Source of the DNA: an uncultured Christensenella sp.
GTDB taxonomy: Bacteria > Bacillota > Clostridia > Christensenellales > UBA3700
Assembly: GCA_910577845.1 (NCBI GenBank)
Contig: CAJTNA010000002.1
Span: forward strand, 44,285 to 108,284
Reading direction: 5' to 3'
DNA: 64,000 nucleotides
Shown: positions 25,638 through 34,693 of the stretch, piece by piece
Layout: each line of letters starts with the position of its first letter
How positions within the stretch are numbered: position 1 is the stretch's first letter
The notes under the pieces: generated by a model
The model's input: the letters and a program-made list of their open reading frames with translations, nothing else
What the model was told of the DNA's origin: nothing
Databases searched by the model: none
Made by a program: the position numbers and the translations under genes

Positions 25638-27065
25638 TTAACTAGCGTTTTTTGATTGTTCTTTAAGAATTTTTTCATTCATTTTCCTAACTTTGGTTAT
25701 ATTATCATATTCTTTACTTAGGCTTGCAACAACATTGGATAATGCTACAATACCAATTATATTTGGTATAACCATTAAGCCATTAAAAATATCTGACAAG
25801 TTCCAAACTAAATCCACCTTTAGTACTGAGCCAACCATTACAAAAGCAATAACAAATACTGAGTAGAATATTGTAGCTTTTTTACCAAACAAATAACGTA
25901 CATTCGTTTCACCAAAGAAGTACCAACTTATTATAGTTGAAAAAGCAAAGAAAAATAGACAAATTGCAATAAATATTTCGCCAAACTTACTACCCCAACT
26001 ACCAAATATTGCAAAAGATTGGCTGAATGCTAATTGAGTTAAAATACCCTCATTATTTACATTACCAGCAACACCAGATGTTAAGATAACCAAAGCGGAA
26101 AGAGTAAGTACAACAAAAGTATCAATAAACACACCAATAATAGCAATATTACCTTGACGGCAAGGGTGGTCAACTTTAGCGAGTGCGTGAGCGTGTGGGG
26201 TTGAACCCATACCAGCTTCGTTGGAAAATAAACCTCTTGCAACACCTTTACTCATTGCTTTAACTATTGCAACTCCTGCAACGCCACCAACAATAGCATT
26301 AGGATTAAATGCGTGTACAAATATTGAAGCAAATGCAGTGCCAATATGTTGATAATTAATTCCAATAACGATTATTGAACCTAACATATATAGACCAGCC
26401 ATAATTGGAACTACTTTTTCTGTAAATGATGCAATACGTTTAACGCCACCCAAAAATATTATTCCAGCAAGAACGGATATGATTATGCCAACAGCCCAAG
26501 TTGGAATATTAAAAGCTGTGTTAAATGATGTTCCTATGCTGTTTGACTGCACCATATTACCCATAAAACCAAGTGCTAAGATTATTGCTACAGAGAAAAA
26601 TCCTGCTAAAAACTTTCCAAATTTGCCTTTGAAAAATGCTCTTATGTAATAAACTGGTCCGCCGTGAACAACACCATTTTCATCAGTGTATTTAAATTTT
26701 TGTGCAGTAACGGCTTCGGCAAAGATGGTTGCCATGCCTAGAAGACCACTAATCCACATCCAAAATATTGCTCCCGCTCCCCCTGTTGCTATAGCAGTTG
26801 CTACGCCTACAATATTACCAGTGCCAATTTGACCAGCTAGTGCGGTAGTTAGTGATTGGAATGAAGACATACCTTTTTTGTCGGCTTTTTCACCATTCAA
26901 ATTCATATTTTTAAAAGTGCTTTTAAAACCCTCACCAAACTTCCTAAATTGTACACCTTTTAGCCTTATGGTAAAGAATAGTCCAGCACCCAAAAGCATA
27001 AATAAAAGTATGTAGTCCCATAGTACATCTCGGATTAACTGTACCATATTATCAATAAATTCCAT
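25638..27065 (-). CDS. AGCS-family sodium:alanine symporter
   Basis: ATG 27065 (MEFIDNMVQ) with AGGAG five bases ahead gives 475 residues; a longer frame start lacks a ribosome site. The protein has about ten to eleven membrane helices and the AGCS signatures ALAGQIGTGNIVGVATA, GGPVYYIRAF and SNEAGMGSTPHAHA. It imports alanine or glycine with Na+. It is a single gene with its own promoter at 27166-27195. Confidence 0.95.
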   Translation of the reverse strand: MEFIDNMVQLIRDVLWDYILLFMLLGAGLFFTIRLKGVQFRKFGEGFKSTFKNMNLNGEKADKKGMSSFQSLTTALAGQIGTGNIVGVATAIATGGAGAIFWMWISGLLGMATIFAEAVTAQKFKYTDENGVVHGGPVYYIRAFFKGKFGKFLAGFFSVAIILALGFMGNMVQSNSIGTSFNTAFNIPTWAVGIIISVLAGIIFLGGVKRIASFTEKVVPIMAGLYMLGSIIVIGINYQHIGTAFASIFVHAFNPNAIVGGVAGVAIVKAMSKGVARGLFSNEAGMGSTPHAHALAKVDHPCRQGNIAIIGVFIDTFVVLTLSALVILTSGVAGNVNNEGILTQLAFSQSFAIFGSWGSKFGEIFIAICLFFFAFSTIISWYFFGETNVRYLFGKKATIFYSVFVIAFVMVGSVLKVDLVWNLSDIFNGLMVIPNIIGIVALSNVVASLSKEYDNITKVRKMNEKILKEQSKNAS

Positions 27066-27165
27066 ATTTTCTCCTATGTAAATTGCAAATAAATGTAGCA
27101 ATAAAAAAAATCTTGCGTAATATAAAAATAGCCGTAAAATTTTGGACTATTAGATTATTTTTATA

Positions 27166-27195
27166 ATTTTAACATACTAAGCATTTTTTTGTCAA
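27166..27195 (-). promoter_or_regulatory. Promoter of the AGCS symporter gene
   Basis: On the minus strand TTGACA (27195-27190) and TAAAAT (27171-27166) are 18 bases apart. Confidence 0.8.
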
Positions 27196-27307
27196 ACGTA
27201 TACTTGAATAATTTGGCAAAATAACTTGTGGCTCTTTGGCGTATTATATACAAAATTTAAAAAACAATACTTAATGTATACTAAAAATAAAAATAAATAT
27301 AAAAAGC

Positions 27308-27336
27308 TTGTTATTTTACGTTTGGTATGTTATAAT
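27308..27336 (+). promoter_or_regulatory. Promoter of the large ABC gene
   Basis: TTGTTA (27308-27313) and TATAAT (27331-27336) have a 17-base spacer. Confidence 0.78.
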
Positions 27337-27418
27337 ATTTTAAAAGTTAGATTTTATTAATTTTGGTTAAATTTTAACATCTAAGGCATTGCCATTTTAT
27401 GGCGTATAAGGAGGCTGT

Positions 27419-30037
27419 ATGTTACAATTAAAAGACATTGTAAAAGACTATGGCAGTGATGACAACATTGTTCACGCTTTAAAAGGCGTTACTTTGTCAT
27501 TCAGAAATTCCGAGTTTGTTGCGATTTTAGGTCCAAGCGGTTGTGGTAAGACAACTATGCTAAATATTATTGGTGGACTTGATAGATATACAAGTGGTGA
27601 TGTTTTGATTAACGGAAAATCTACCACAACTTTTAAAAATGCCGACTGGGACGCTTATAGAAATAATTATGTAGGTTTTATTTTCCAAAACTACAATTTA
27701 ATTAATCACCAAACTATTTTGGAAAATGTGGAACTCGCTTTGACATTGTCTGGTATAAATGCGAAAGAACGTAAGGCGAGGGCAACAGAAGCTTTGGCAA
27801 AAGTTGGTCTTGCAGATTTAGTCCATAAAAAACCAAATCAATTATCTGGCGGACAAATGCAAAGGGTTGCAATTGCAAGAGCTTTGGTTAATAATCCAGA
27901 AATTATACTTGCAGACGAGCCTACGGGTGCATTAGATAGTAAAAATAGTGTACAAATTATGGATTTGCTAAAGGAAATAGCAAAAGAACGCCTTGTAATT
28001 ATGGTTACTCACAATGACCAGCTTGCAACTGATTATTCTACGAGGATTATTAAAATGCTTGACGGCGAGGTGCTGGAGGATTCAATGCCTTATGAGCCTA
28101 CTGCTGATGAGTTGGAAAATTTAACTTTCTTTGTGGAAGAACCAGTTCCAGATATTAGCGGACTTAATGATAAAGACAGCAAAAAGGTTTTGAAAGCCTT
28201 TGAAAAAGACCAAAACAAAAAGAAGAAAGCCTCTGTCAAAAAAACTTCAATGAATTTGTGGACAGCTTTTAAGTTATCACTTAAAAATTTGTTTTCTAAG
28301 CGTAGTAGAACATTCTTGACAGCTTTTGCAGGGTCAATTGGTATTATAGGTATTGCTTTGGTGCTTGCTGTGAACAATGGTTTTGGCTTGTATATTGCAG
28401 ATATGCAACAAACAATGCTAGGTCAGTATCCAATATCTGTACAACAGCTTTATATGGATATGGCTAGTGCTATGAATCCAATGGGACAAAACAATAGCAA
28501 TGATAAATTGGAAAAGTTCCCAAATACTGATAAAATTACAGTGCCTAGTAATAATATGGTAATTGGTATTTATAGTGGTATTCATTATAATAGAATTAAT
28601 CAAAATTACATTGATTATATTGAGGCAATAGATAAAAATATCATTAGTGAAATTTCTTATACTTATGCAATGAGTATGAATTTAATCACTGAAACGGGGA
28701 AAGAGGGGAATAAAAAATACAAAAAAGTTGATTTTAAAAGTGCTGACCCTATAATTGAGATGATGATGGGTAGTGATAATCGCTTTTTGGAAATGGTTAG
28801 TGATGACTTTATGAAAGCCAATTATGATGTTGTTAAAGGTGATTATCCTACAGAACCTAATCAAATTGCTTTGGTTGTAAACCAATATAATCAGTTGTCC
28901 AAAAGTGTTTTATCTCAATTCCATTTTGATGATGATTTAGATTTATCAAACTTAAAATATGGTGATTTTATTGGTAAGGAATTTAGAGTTGTTCAATATG
29001 ACAATTGGTATGATTCAGTTGAAATAGATGGCGTAAAAAGATATAAATCACCACAAGACAGCAAGCTTGAGGGGTTATATAATAGTGTTAATGATGATGC
29101 TCATAAAATTAAAGTTACAGCAGTTATGCGTGTAAAAGAGGGGTCACCAATGTCTTTATATAACACAAGTGTGTTGTATCGTAAGGAACTTAGAGAGCAA
29201 ATAGTTGCAGAAAATTTAAAATCAGAAGTAGTTAAAGCTCAACTTGAGGAATATTCAAAAGCAAAAGCAGATTCAACTTATAAAGAAAAATCTGTATTTT
29301 TAGGTGAAAATGACCAAATTGTGGATGTGCCACCATTCCTATTTGATTTAGATGGAATACCTGGGTTTGGTGAAGAGGGTAAAGTTGAATCACCAGCTAA
29401 TCCATTCTTTTTAGATGTTGACGAACGTCACGAAGTATTTATGCAAAAGATTGGTGCAAGTACTATGCCTAACAATATTTATGTTTATCCAAAATCTTTT
29501 GAAGATAAAGATTCTGTAAAAGCTTATATGGATAAGTATAATAACAATAAGAGGGAAGAAGATAGAATTCAGTATATGGATGCATCTGGAATGATGCTAG
29601 ATATGGTTAAAGAGATTATTGATATTATATCAATTGTGCTTGTATGCTTTGCGTCAATATCTTTGGTAGTATCCTCTATAATGATTGGTATAATAACTTA
29701 TGTATCTGTTGTTGAAAGAACCAAAGAAATTGGTGTACTGCGTGCAATAGGTGCAAGAAAGATTGATATAGGCAATGTGTTTAATGCTGAAACTGCTACT
29801 ATCGGTATTAGCTCGGGTTTAATGGGGGTAATAATATCTGCATTGCTGTCAATACCTATCAATATAATTATCAAACATTTTGCAAAAGGTTATGTGGCTA
29901 CAAATATAGTGGTATTGTCACCAGTTGCTGGCATTGTACTAATTCTTATAAGTACGCTTTTGACATTGATTGCAGGTTTAATACCAGCAAATATTGCGGC
30001 ACATAAAGACCCAGTATTAGCATTGCGGAGTGAATAG
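27419..30037 (+). CDS. MacB/FtsX-type ABC transporter, ATPase and permease in one chain
   Basis: The 872-residue protein fuses an ATPase (about 1-225) to an FtsX-type permease. The ATPase shows GPSGCGKTTM (Walker A), LSGGQMQRVAIA (signature) and ILADEPTGALDS (Walker B). A first membrane helix (about 300-325) is followed by a long extracytoplasmic domain of about 400 residues, then three helices near the C-terminus with the FtsX motif VVERTKEIGVLRAIGARK. This MacB-like topology serves mechanotransmission or export of peptides, lipids or drugs rather than simple import. AAGGAGG precedes ATG 27419. Single-gene unit, substrate unknown. Confidence 0.92.
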   Translation: MLQLKDIVKDYGSDDNIVHALKGVTLSFRNSEFVAILGPSGCGKTTMLNIIGGLDRYTSGDVLINGKSTTTFKNADWDAYRNNYVGFIFQNYNLINHQTILENVELALTLSGINAKERKARATEALAKVGLADLVHKKPNQLSGGQMQRVAIARALVNNPEIILADEPTGALDSKNSVQIMDLLKEIAKERLVIMVTHNDQLATDYSTRIIKMLDGEVLEDSMPYEPTADELENLTFFVEEPVPDISGLNDKDSKKVLKAFEKDQNKKKKASVKKTSMNLWTAFKLSLKNLFSKRSRTFLTAFAGSIGIIGIALVLAVNNGFGLYIADMQQTMLGQYPISVQQLYMDMASAMNPMGQNNSNDKLEKFPNTDKITVPSNNMVIGIYSGIHYNRINQNYIDYIEAIDKNIISEISYTYAMSMNLITETGKEGNKKYKKVDFKSADPIIEMMMGSDNRFLEMVSDDFMKANYDVVKGDYPTEPNQIALVVNQYNQLSKSVLSQFHFDDDLDLSNLKYGDFIGKEFRVVQYDNWYDSVEIDGVKRYKSPQDSKLEGLYNSVNDDAHKIKVTAVMRVKEGSPMSLYNTSVLYRKELREQIVAENLKSEVVKAQLEEYSKAKADSTYKEKSVFLGENDQIVDVPPFLFDLDGIPGFGEEGKVESPANPFFLDVDERHEVFMQKIGASTMPNNIYVYPKSFEDKDSVKAYMDKYNNNKREEDRIQYMDASGMMLDMVKEIIDIISIVLVCFASISLVVSSIMIGIITYVSVVERTKEIGVLRAIGARKIDIGNVFNAETATIGISSGLMGVIISALLSIPINIIIKHFAKGYVATNIVVLSPVAGIVLILISTLLTLIAGLIPANIAAHKDPVLALRSE

Positions 30038-30063
30038 AATTTTAGTAAATGTTGTATATTTTT

Positions 30064-30097
30064 GATTAAAACCTTTCAAAAATCGAGACTAATTTGC
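30064..30097 (+). repeat. Recurrent intergenic motif, copy 5
   Basis: GATTAAAACCTTTCAAAAAT then CGAGACTAATTTGC, 27 bases behind the ABC gene stop. Confidence 0.82.
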
Positions 30098-30124
30098 AAA
30101 AAGTATGCTTTGTTAAAATTAGTC

Positions 30125-30153
30125 TTGACAGAAAAGTTAAGGTTTGTTATAAT
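30125..30153 (+). promoter_or_regulatory. Perfect consensus promoter
   Basis: TTGACA (30125-30130) and TATAAT (30148-30153) are separated by 17 bases; it drives the 4-TM gene at 30171. Confidence 0.93.
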
Positions 30154-30170
30154 AAAATTTAGAGGGATTT

Positions 30171-30704
30171 ATGAGAAAAATTATTGATGGTTTAATATTA
30201 GCAATATCTTTTACTGGTAGCCTTTTTGGCATATTATCTTTGCTAACAATTATTGGTATTGCAGATATTGTAAAATTCTATAGTGACTTTGAACACATCT
30301 TGTTAGGATATGTAATTGTAGTAATTTCAATGGCAGTTGGAATAATGTCTTTCAATATTTTTGCTGGTAGACGTAAAAAATTTGCAAAAGCTGTCCTTTC
30401 AATTGGTGTAACTACATATAGTACAATATTGACAATTCCATTGTTTTTGACATTCGTACTATGTTTGATACAAAAATTTGGTGCAACTTTTTCTGGGTTT
30501 ATTGATGGCTTTGTATCACCAATTTACAACGATTTAGTTAGTATTTTTAAACCTGATTGGGCACAATATCTTGTGTTTATAGGTGGCATTATTATGGGTA
30601 TAATATTTTTGGCAGTGCCAATCATTATGTGTATCCAAACGCTAAAACCTAAAAGGAAAAAAGCTATTAAAGTAAAGAAAAATGAAATTACTTATGAAGG
30701 GTAA
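30171..30704 (+). CDS. Four-TM membrane protein of unknown function
   Basis: The 177-residue protein has four membrane helices (about 7-30, 42-62, 73-97 and 122-148) and a basic cytoplasmic tail (KPKRKKAIKVKK). I recognise no family. It begins a probable unit with the ABC ATPase 49 bases downstream and could be its membrane partner, although it lacks FtsX motifs. AGAGGG precedes ATG 30171. Confidence 0.7.
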   Translation: MRKIIDGLILAISFTGSLFGILSLLTIIGIADIVKFYSDFEHILLGYVIVVISMAVGIMSFNIFAGRRKKFAKAVLSIGVTTYSTILTIPLFLTFVLCLIQKFGATFSGFIDGFVSPIYNDLVSIFKPDWAQYLVFIGGIIMGIIFLAVPIIMCIQTLKPKRKKAIKVKKNEITYEG

Positions 30705-30753
30705 TAGTAGCTATTTTATTTGTTACAATATTTAATTATTTGATTAGTGGGTT

Positions 30754-31422
30754 ATGATTTCAGTAAAAAATATTACAAAAACTTTTGGTAGAGGTAATAA
30801 CTTAATTACAGCATTGGACGATGTAAGTTTTAATGTTGAAGATGGTGAGTTTTTAGTAATTTTAGGGCAGTCTGGTTCGGGCAAGTCCACTATTTTGAAT
30901 TTAATTGGCTGTATTGATAGTGTAACTAGTGGTACAATAATTGTTGACGGCGTTGATGTTACAAAAATGTCAAATAAACAATTATGCGAATATCGCAATA
31001 AAAATATAGGATATGTTTTTCAGTCTTTCTATTTAGAACCAGCCTATTCTGTTACAGATAATATTGTTTTACCACTTACTATTGCTGGAGTAAAAAGACA
31101 AATTAAAGATGCTAAAGCAAAAGAATTGCTTGAAAAATTAAATTTAACAGAAAAAGCAAATGCAAAAACTCTTACATTATCTGGCGGACAAAAGCAAAGA
31201 GTTGCTATTGCACGTGCTTTGGTAAATGACCCTAAAGTTATTCTCGCAGATGAACCTACTGGTAACCTTGATAGCACAAATGGTGCAGAGGTGATTAAAA
31301 TTTTAAGGGAAATTTGCGATAGTGGTACAACGGTTATTATGGTAACTCACAATGAGGAACATATTAGTGTTGCTGACCACGTTATTAGGATAAAAGACGG
31401 CAAAATAATTTATGAAAATTAG
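30754..31422 (+). CDS. MacB/LolD-type ABC transporter ATPase
   Basis: The 222-residue cytoplasmic ATPase has GQSGSGKST (Walker A), LSGGQKQRVAIA (signature) and ILADEPTGNLDS (Walker B) of the LolD/MacB exporter class. No FtsX-type permease gene is adjacent: the gene before it is a 4-TM protein and the one after is pyrE. It either works with the 4-TM protein or with a permease elsewhere. The ribosome site is weak (AGTGGG). Confidence 0.9.
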   Translation: MISVKNITKTFGRGNNLITALDDVSFNVEDGEFLVILGQSGSGKSTILNLIGCIDSVTSGTIIVDGVDVTKMSNKQLCEYRNKNIGYVFQSFYLEPAYSVTDNIVLPLTIAGVKRQIKDAKAKELLEKLNLTEKANAKTLTLSGGQKQRVAIARALVNDPKVILADEPTGNLDSTNGAEVIKILREICDSGTTVIMVTHNEEHISVADHVIRIKDGKIIYEN

Positions 31423-31474
31423 CATTTTATATTTTAAAATAAAATAAATATTATTAAATTAGGAGAATTTAATT

Positions 31475-32047
31475 ATGATGACAAATGAACAAGTTTTGGA
31501 AATTTTTCAAAAGACAGGCGGTGTGTTAAAAGGTCACTTTAAGTTGACTTCTGGAAGACATAGCGATACTTATATGCAATGTGCTAAATTGTTTGTAGAT
31601 ACTGATTCTTCAGCTGTTTTGTGCAAGGAATTAGCTAGTAAATTAAATGATACCCCTTGTGATATTGTAGTTTCACCAGCTGTTGGTGGAATTTTAATGG
31701 GCTATGAAATGGCAAGACAATTGCACGTTCCAAACATTTTTGCTGAAAGAGAAAATGGCGTTATGACTTTAAGACGTGGCTTCAGTTTGCCAGAGGGTGC
31801 AAATGTTATTGTAGTTGAGGACGTTGTAACAACTGGTGGTTCAGTTAAAGAGGTTATAAAACTTGTTCAAGATAGTGGTTGCAATGTAAGTGCAGTTGCA
31901 AGTATTGTAGATAGAAGTAATGGTAAAGTAGATTTTGGTGTTAAGTTTGTAAATTTACTTTCTATGGAAGTTATATCATACGAGCCAGACGATTGCCCAC
32001 TATGCAAACAAGGTTTACCTATATACAAACCAGGTAGCAGAGCATAA
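31475..32047 (+). CDS. pyrE: Orotate phosphoribosyltransferase
   Basis: PyrE joins orotate and PRPP to orotidine monophosphate in pyrimidine synthesis. The 190-residue protein has SGRHSDTYMQ near the N-terminus, the PRPP-binding motif VIVVEDVVTTGGS, and the C-terminal CPLCKQGLPIYKPGSR ending typical of the shorter Clostridia/thermophile branch. TAGGAG precedes two ATG codons (31475 and 31478); either could be used. No other pyr gene is in the window. Confidence 0.95.
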   Translation: MMTNEQVLEIFQKTGGVLKGHFKLTSGRHSDTYMQCAKLFVDTDSSAVLCKELASKLNDTPCDIVVSPAVGGILMGYEMARQLHVPNIFAERENGVMTLRRGFSLPEGANVIVVEDVVTTGGSVKEVIKLVQDSGCNVSAVASIVDRSNGKVDFGVKFVNLLSMEVISYEPDDCPLCKQGLPIYKPGSRA

Positions 32048-32061
32048 TAAAATTAATTCAA

Positions 32062-32471
32062 ATGAAAGATTGTATTTTTTGTGATATAGTATCTGGCAAA
32101 GAGCCTTGTTGTAAAATATACGAGGACGATTTTGCTTTGGCTTTTCTTGATATTGCCAATGATTGTAGCGGTCATACGCTTGTTATTCCCAAAAAACACT
32201 ATATAAGTGTTTTAGATTGTGAAAAGAGTTATTTGGATGCTGTAATGTCTGTAGTGCAAAAAGTCTCTATCATTATGTGAAAAATTGCGGTTTTGATGGC
32301 GTAAATATAATGAATGCTAGTGGTGACGGCTCAGAGCAAAGCGTTTTCCATTTGCATTTTCATATTTTGCCACGCAAAAAGAATGACGGCTTGCATACAT
32401 TTCCAAAGTTGCAAAAAAATAAACAAAGCTTGGAAAAAATTGCAAAAAAATTAAAAATGAGTGATAATTAA
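32062..32471 (+). pseudogene. HIT-family hydrolase with a -1 frameshift
   Basis: Two overlapping frames together form one HIT protein of about 136 residues. Frame one (from ATG 32062) gives MKDCIFCDIVSGKEPCCKIY, the zinc-type N-terminus, and runs to a stop at 32278. Frame two continues the family pattern: YHYVKNCGFDGVNIMNASG, then the active-site HLHFHILPRK. The frames join at GCAAAAAGT (32256-32264); one extra A would restore a single frame. So either an A was lost (in nature or by sequencing) or slippage on the A run makes the product. The usual tandem slippery heptamer is not in frame. It is 14 bases behind pyrE. Confidence 0.85.
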
Positions 32472-32515
32472 TTTAATATATTTTAAATATGATTATAACT
32501 TTTTGATTGCTATAA

Positions 32516-32549
32516 AAGAAGATGTTGTTGATGTAAACAACATCTTCTT
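32516..32549 (+). terminator. Hairpin, probable terminator of the pyrE-HIT unit
   Basis: AAGAAGATGTTG (32516-32527) pairs perfectly with CAACATCTTCTT (32538-32549). The T tract is weak. Confidence 0.65.
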
Positions 32550-32612
32550 ACATAATTAAAAACATATCAAAAAATCAATTGTACATTATTAATAAAAAAT
32601 GTGGTTATACAA

Positions 32613-32650
32613 AAAGAATCTGCGATTATTAGCAGATTCTTTTGCTTTTA
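32613..32650 (+). terminator. Second hairpin with T tract
   Basis: AAAGAATCTGC (32613-32623) pairs with GCAGATTCTTT (32632-32642), followed by TGCTTTT. It is 64 bases behind the first hairpin, perhaps a back-up terminator or the end of a small RNA. Confidence 0.75.
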
Positions 32651-32665
32651 AACAATATTATTGGA

Positions 32666-32780
32666 GGCTGTCCATACACCATACAAAATAGTTATTTTGT
32701 GGGAACAACAATAATCGTGGCGTAGCCAAAATTTTAGGAAATGGTTGTGATTCAAACGAGAAGTACTTGCGTAAGTAAAA
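32666..32780 (+). repeat. Dispersed repeat family, copy B
   Basis: Left part GCTGTCCATACACCATACAA and GTTATTTTGTGGGAAC match copy A. Right part ATTCAAACGAGAAGTACTTG then CGTAAGTAA matches ATTCAAACTGGAAACGCTTG then TGTAAGTAA of the tandem units at 56.1 kb. So copies A, B and the tandem units are overlapping parts of one longer element. Confidence 0.65.
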
Positions 32781-33166
32781 TAAAATTTCAATTTAGTTAA
32801 AAATTAATTATCATAGTAATGCTTGATAAATTAAACTATTTTGTTACAAAACTTAAACTATAATGTATTATTTAATTAAAAATAAATAATAATTAGTATC
32901 GTGCTATATAAATTAACAATGTGAAGCATAATAAGTTATGTCAATTCTTTTGCTAAACCCGCAGATAATTCTACGGCATTTTCATAAATAATGTAAAAAT
33001 ATTTTCCAAATTGTATTGTGTTTACTTTATGTTTAATAAATAGTTTGGAATAGCTTTATATAAAAAATAAAATTCTCTATGATATTATAAATGCAACATT
33101 TATAATTTAGTCAAAGAGAATTACTTTTGTGTGTTAAAAATTTTAAATGAATTAATAAAGCTTAAT

Positions 33167-33415
33167 TTAATTATTTGCATTTTTATAAAATTCAAGGGCA
33201 GTTGCTAGTTGGTCGGGACAACTTGTATTTCCACGGCACTGAATGCCTTTTAATAGACTAATAACTTCGTCAACATTCCTGCCAGTTGCAAGCTTTGCAA
33301 GTCCTTGTGTGTTACCACGGCAACCACCAATTATTTGTACATCTGTAATAATGTCATTTTTAATATCAAATAGTATTTCATTAGAGCATACGCCTCTTGT
33401 TTTATAGCTATACAT
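33167..33415 (-). CDS. TSCPD-domain protein (TIGR03905 family)
   Basis: The 82-residue protein shows the TIGR03905/TSCPD pattern: CSNEILFDI near the start, IIGGCRGNTQGLAKL, and GIQCRGNTSCPDQLATAL, with conserved cysteines in GGC, QCRGNTSC. The TSCPD domain also occurs at the C-terminus of ribonucleotide reductases and is thought to bind metal or nucleic acid. AAAGGTGA precedes ATG 33415. It is the last of three minus-strand genes. Confidence 0.88.
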   Translation of the reverse strand: MYSYKTRGVCSNEILFDIKNDIITDVQIIGGCRGNTQGLAKLATGRNVDEVISLLKGIQCRGNTSCPDQLATALEFYKNANN

Positions 33416-33460
33416 AAATCACCTTTAAAAAGTTAGTTTATTAGTATTTAATTTAAAACT

Positions 33461-33979
33461 TTATTCCAATAATTGTGCGTGTAAAAACTCATAAACACTA
33501 GGGGCCTTATCTATCCAATTTTTGTAAAGCCATTTTGCTCTTGCTTTATTTTGCACGCAAAGTTTTAAGTCAAGCAATGGTTGAGCAGGAGTATTTATAC
33601 GTAAAATGACAGTATATGAGCCATCTTCATTCATAAAATAATCACTAAAATAGTCTTGTAAACGGCGATAGTGGCAACGTTGTTCCTTAACAGTTGCCTT
33701 AATTTCGTCACGCTTTGATAGTGGTATTTCCCTATAAAAAATACTCAAGCATTCCTTGCCTTTATTTGATAATGTATAAAGTTTATCGTTATTTTTGCTT
33801 ATGTTTACTATATGCCCAACATCAATTAAATCAACTACACAATCTTTGCAGTCCATAAAACCGACCCAATTATTTGCATCGCAAATATCAGTTAGGGTAT
33901 CAATTTTCAGCGGTATTTCCATACAATCCATAACAAAAAGCATTATAACTTTGTTAAGTGCTTTATCCTTAAGTTGCAT
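33461..33979 (-). CDS. DUF4364-family winged-helix protein
   Basis: The 172-residue protein matches the Clostridia family DUF4364: an N-terminal winged helix (LNKVIMLFVMDCMEIPL..., VDLIDVGHIV, LYTLSNKGKECLSIF, about 1-80), followed by a C-terminal domain with YTVILRINTPAQPLLDLKL. It is probably a transcriptional regulator, with unknown targets. Its ATG overlaps the stop of the HPr-like gene (TAATG), so both are co-translated. Confidence 0.85.
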   Translation of the reverse strand: MQLKDKALNKVIMLFVMDCMEIPLKIDTLTDICDANNWVGFMDCKDCVVDLIDVGHIVNISKNNDKLYTLSNKGKECLSIFYREIPLSKRDEIKATVKEQRCHYRRLQDYFSDYFMNEDGSYTVILRINTPAQPLLDLKLCVQNKARAKWLYKNWIDKAPSVYEFLHAQLLE

Positions 33980-34209
33980 TATTTTATAATGAACTCCTCT
34001 AAACTCTTTAGTAACTCTTCGCAGTTGTTATCGTAAATTTCCAAAGTAATAGGTTTAGATAAATCAAGGCTGAAAATACCTAAAATACTTTTTGCGTCAA
34101 CAACATATCTGCCAGAACGCAAGTCCAATTCCCCTGGAAAAACAGCTACCTTTTGTACAAATGCTTTAACGTGTTCCGCTAATTTTAGCTTGATTTGAAC
34201 TGATTTCAT
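33979..34209 (-). CDS. HPr-like protein without the phosphorylatable histidine
   Basis: ATG 34209 with GGAGG six bases ahead gives 76 residues; a longer reading starts inside the ribosome site. The C-terminal half is clearly HPr-like: SGRYVVDAKSILGIFSLDLS, the region that carries Ser46 in HPr. The N-terminal active-site region, which in HPr reads LHARPA, is LAEHVKAFVQKV here, with no LHARP histidine. It therefore cannot act as a standard PTS phosphocarrier and is more likely regulatory. It is the first gene of the minus-strand unit and couples to DUF4364. Confidence 0.88.
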   Translation of the reverse strand: MKSVQIKLKLAEHVKAFVQKVAVFPGELDLRSGRYVVDAKSILGIFSLDLSKPITLEIYDNNCEELLKSLEEFIIK

Positions 34210-34646
34210 AAAAACCTCCATTAACAAAAATGTTATAAAAATTTATTTCATAATTAGTATACACTATTATGAGTTTTTTTGCAAGAAAAAATTACAATTT
34301 ATTTTATAATTAACATTGTCAAAAGATATCGCATAGTAGGGATAAGTTACATTTTGCATTAGAAAATGCCAATTAAAACAGTGAGCTATAGAAAAGGGAG
34401 TTGTGTTTGCCAATTTTAGATAAAATTGCAATATTGCATTGTTATACTTTTTAACAGAAATAAAATGAAGTAATCTATCACTAGCTTTTTCAGCAGTAAC
34501 TAATAAAATTGCTAATTTATTCGCTAATTTTTAAAGCTTCAATTATTATAAATTTAGGAGTTATATTCTAATTACAATTAAAATAATATTTATTTATCAT
34601 TTATAAATTTATTTTATTTTTAATCGTCAATAGCAATTACATTTAC
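34210..34646. other. Divergent intergenic region
   Basis: It carries the minus-strand HPr-like promoter at 34256-34284. The rest up to the plus-strand promoter at 34647 is A+T rich with no ORF or strong hairpin. Confidence 0.55.
34256..34284 (-). promoter_or_regulatory. Promoter of the HPr-like/DUF4364/TSCPD unit
   Basis: On the minus strand TTGCAA (34284-34279) and TATACT (34261-34256) are 17 bases apart. Confidence 0.75.
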
Positions 34647-34675
34647 TTGCAATATTACTTATAATATGTTAAAAT
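34647..34675 (+). promoter_or_regulatory. Promoter of the unknown gene at 34694
   Basis: TTGCAA (34647-34652) and TAAAAT (34670-34675) have a 17-base spacer. Confidence 0.72.
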
Positions 34676-34693
34676 AAAATAACGGAGGCAATT

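Larger units (their letters stand above)
32472..33166. other. Long intergenic region with two hairpins and a dispersed repeat
   Basis: It holds terminators at 32516-32549 and 32613-32650 and repeat copy B at 32666-32780. The remaining 33 kb side (32781-33166) is A+T rich with no gene that I can support. Confidence 0.6.

Noticed and set aside
32251..32280. Selenocysteine read-through or programmed tandem-slip frameshift in the HIT gene
   Set aside because: The stop lies at a frame change, not in place of a Cys codon. The A run is not an in-frame X-XXY-YYZ heptamer.
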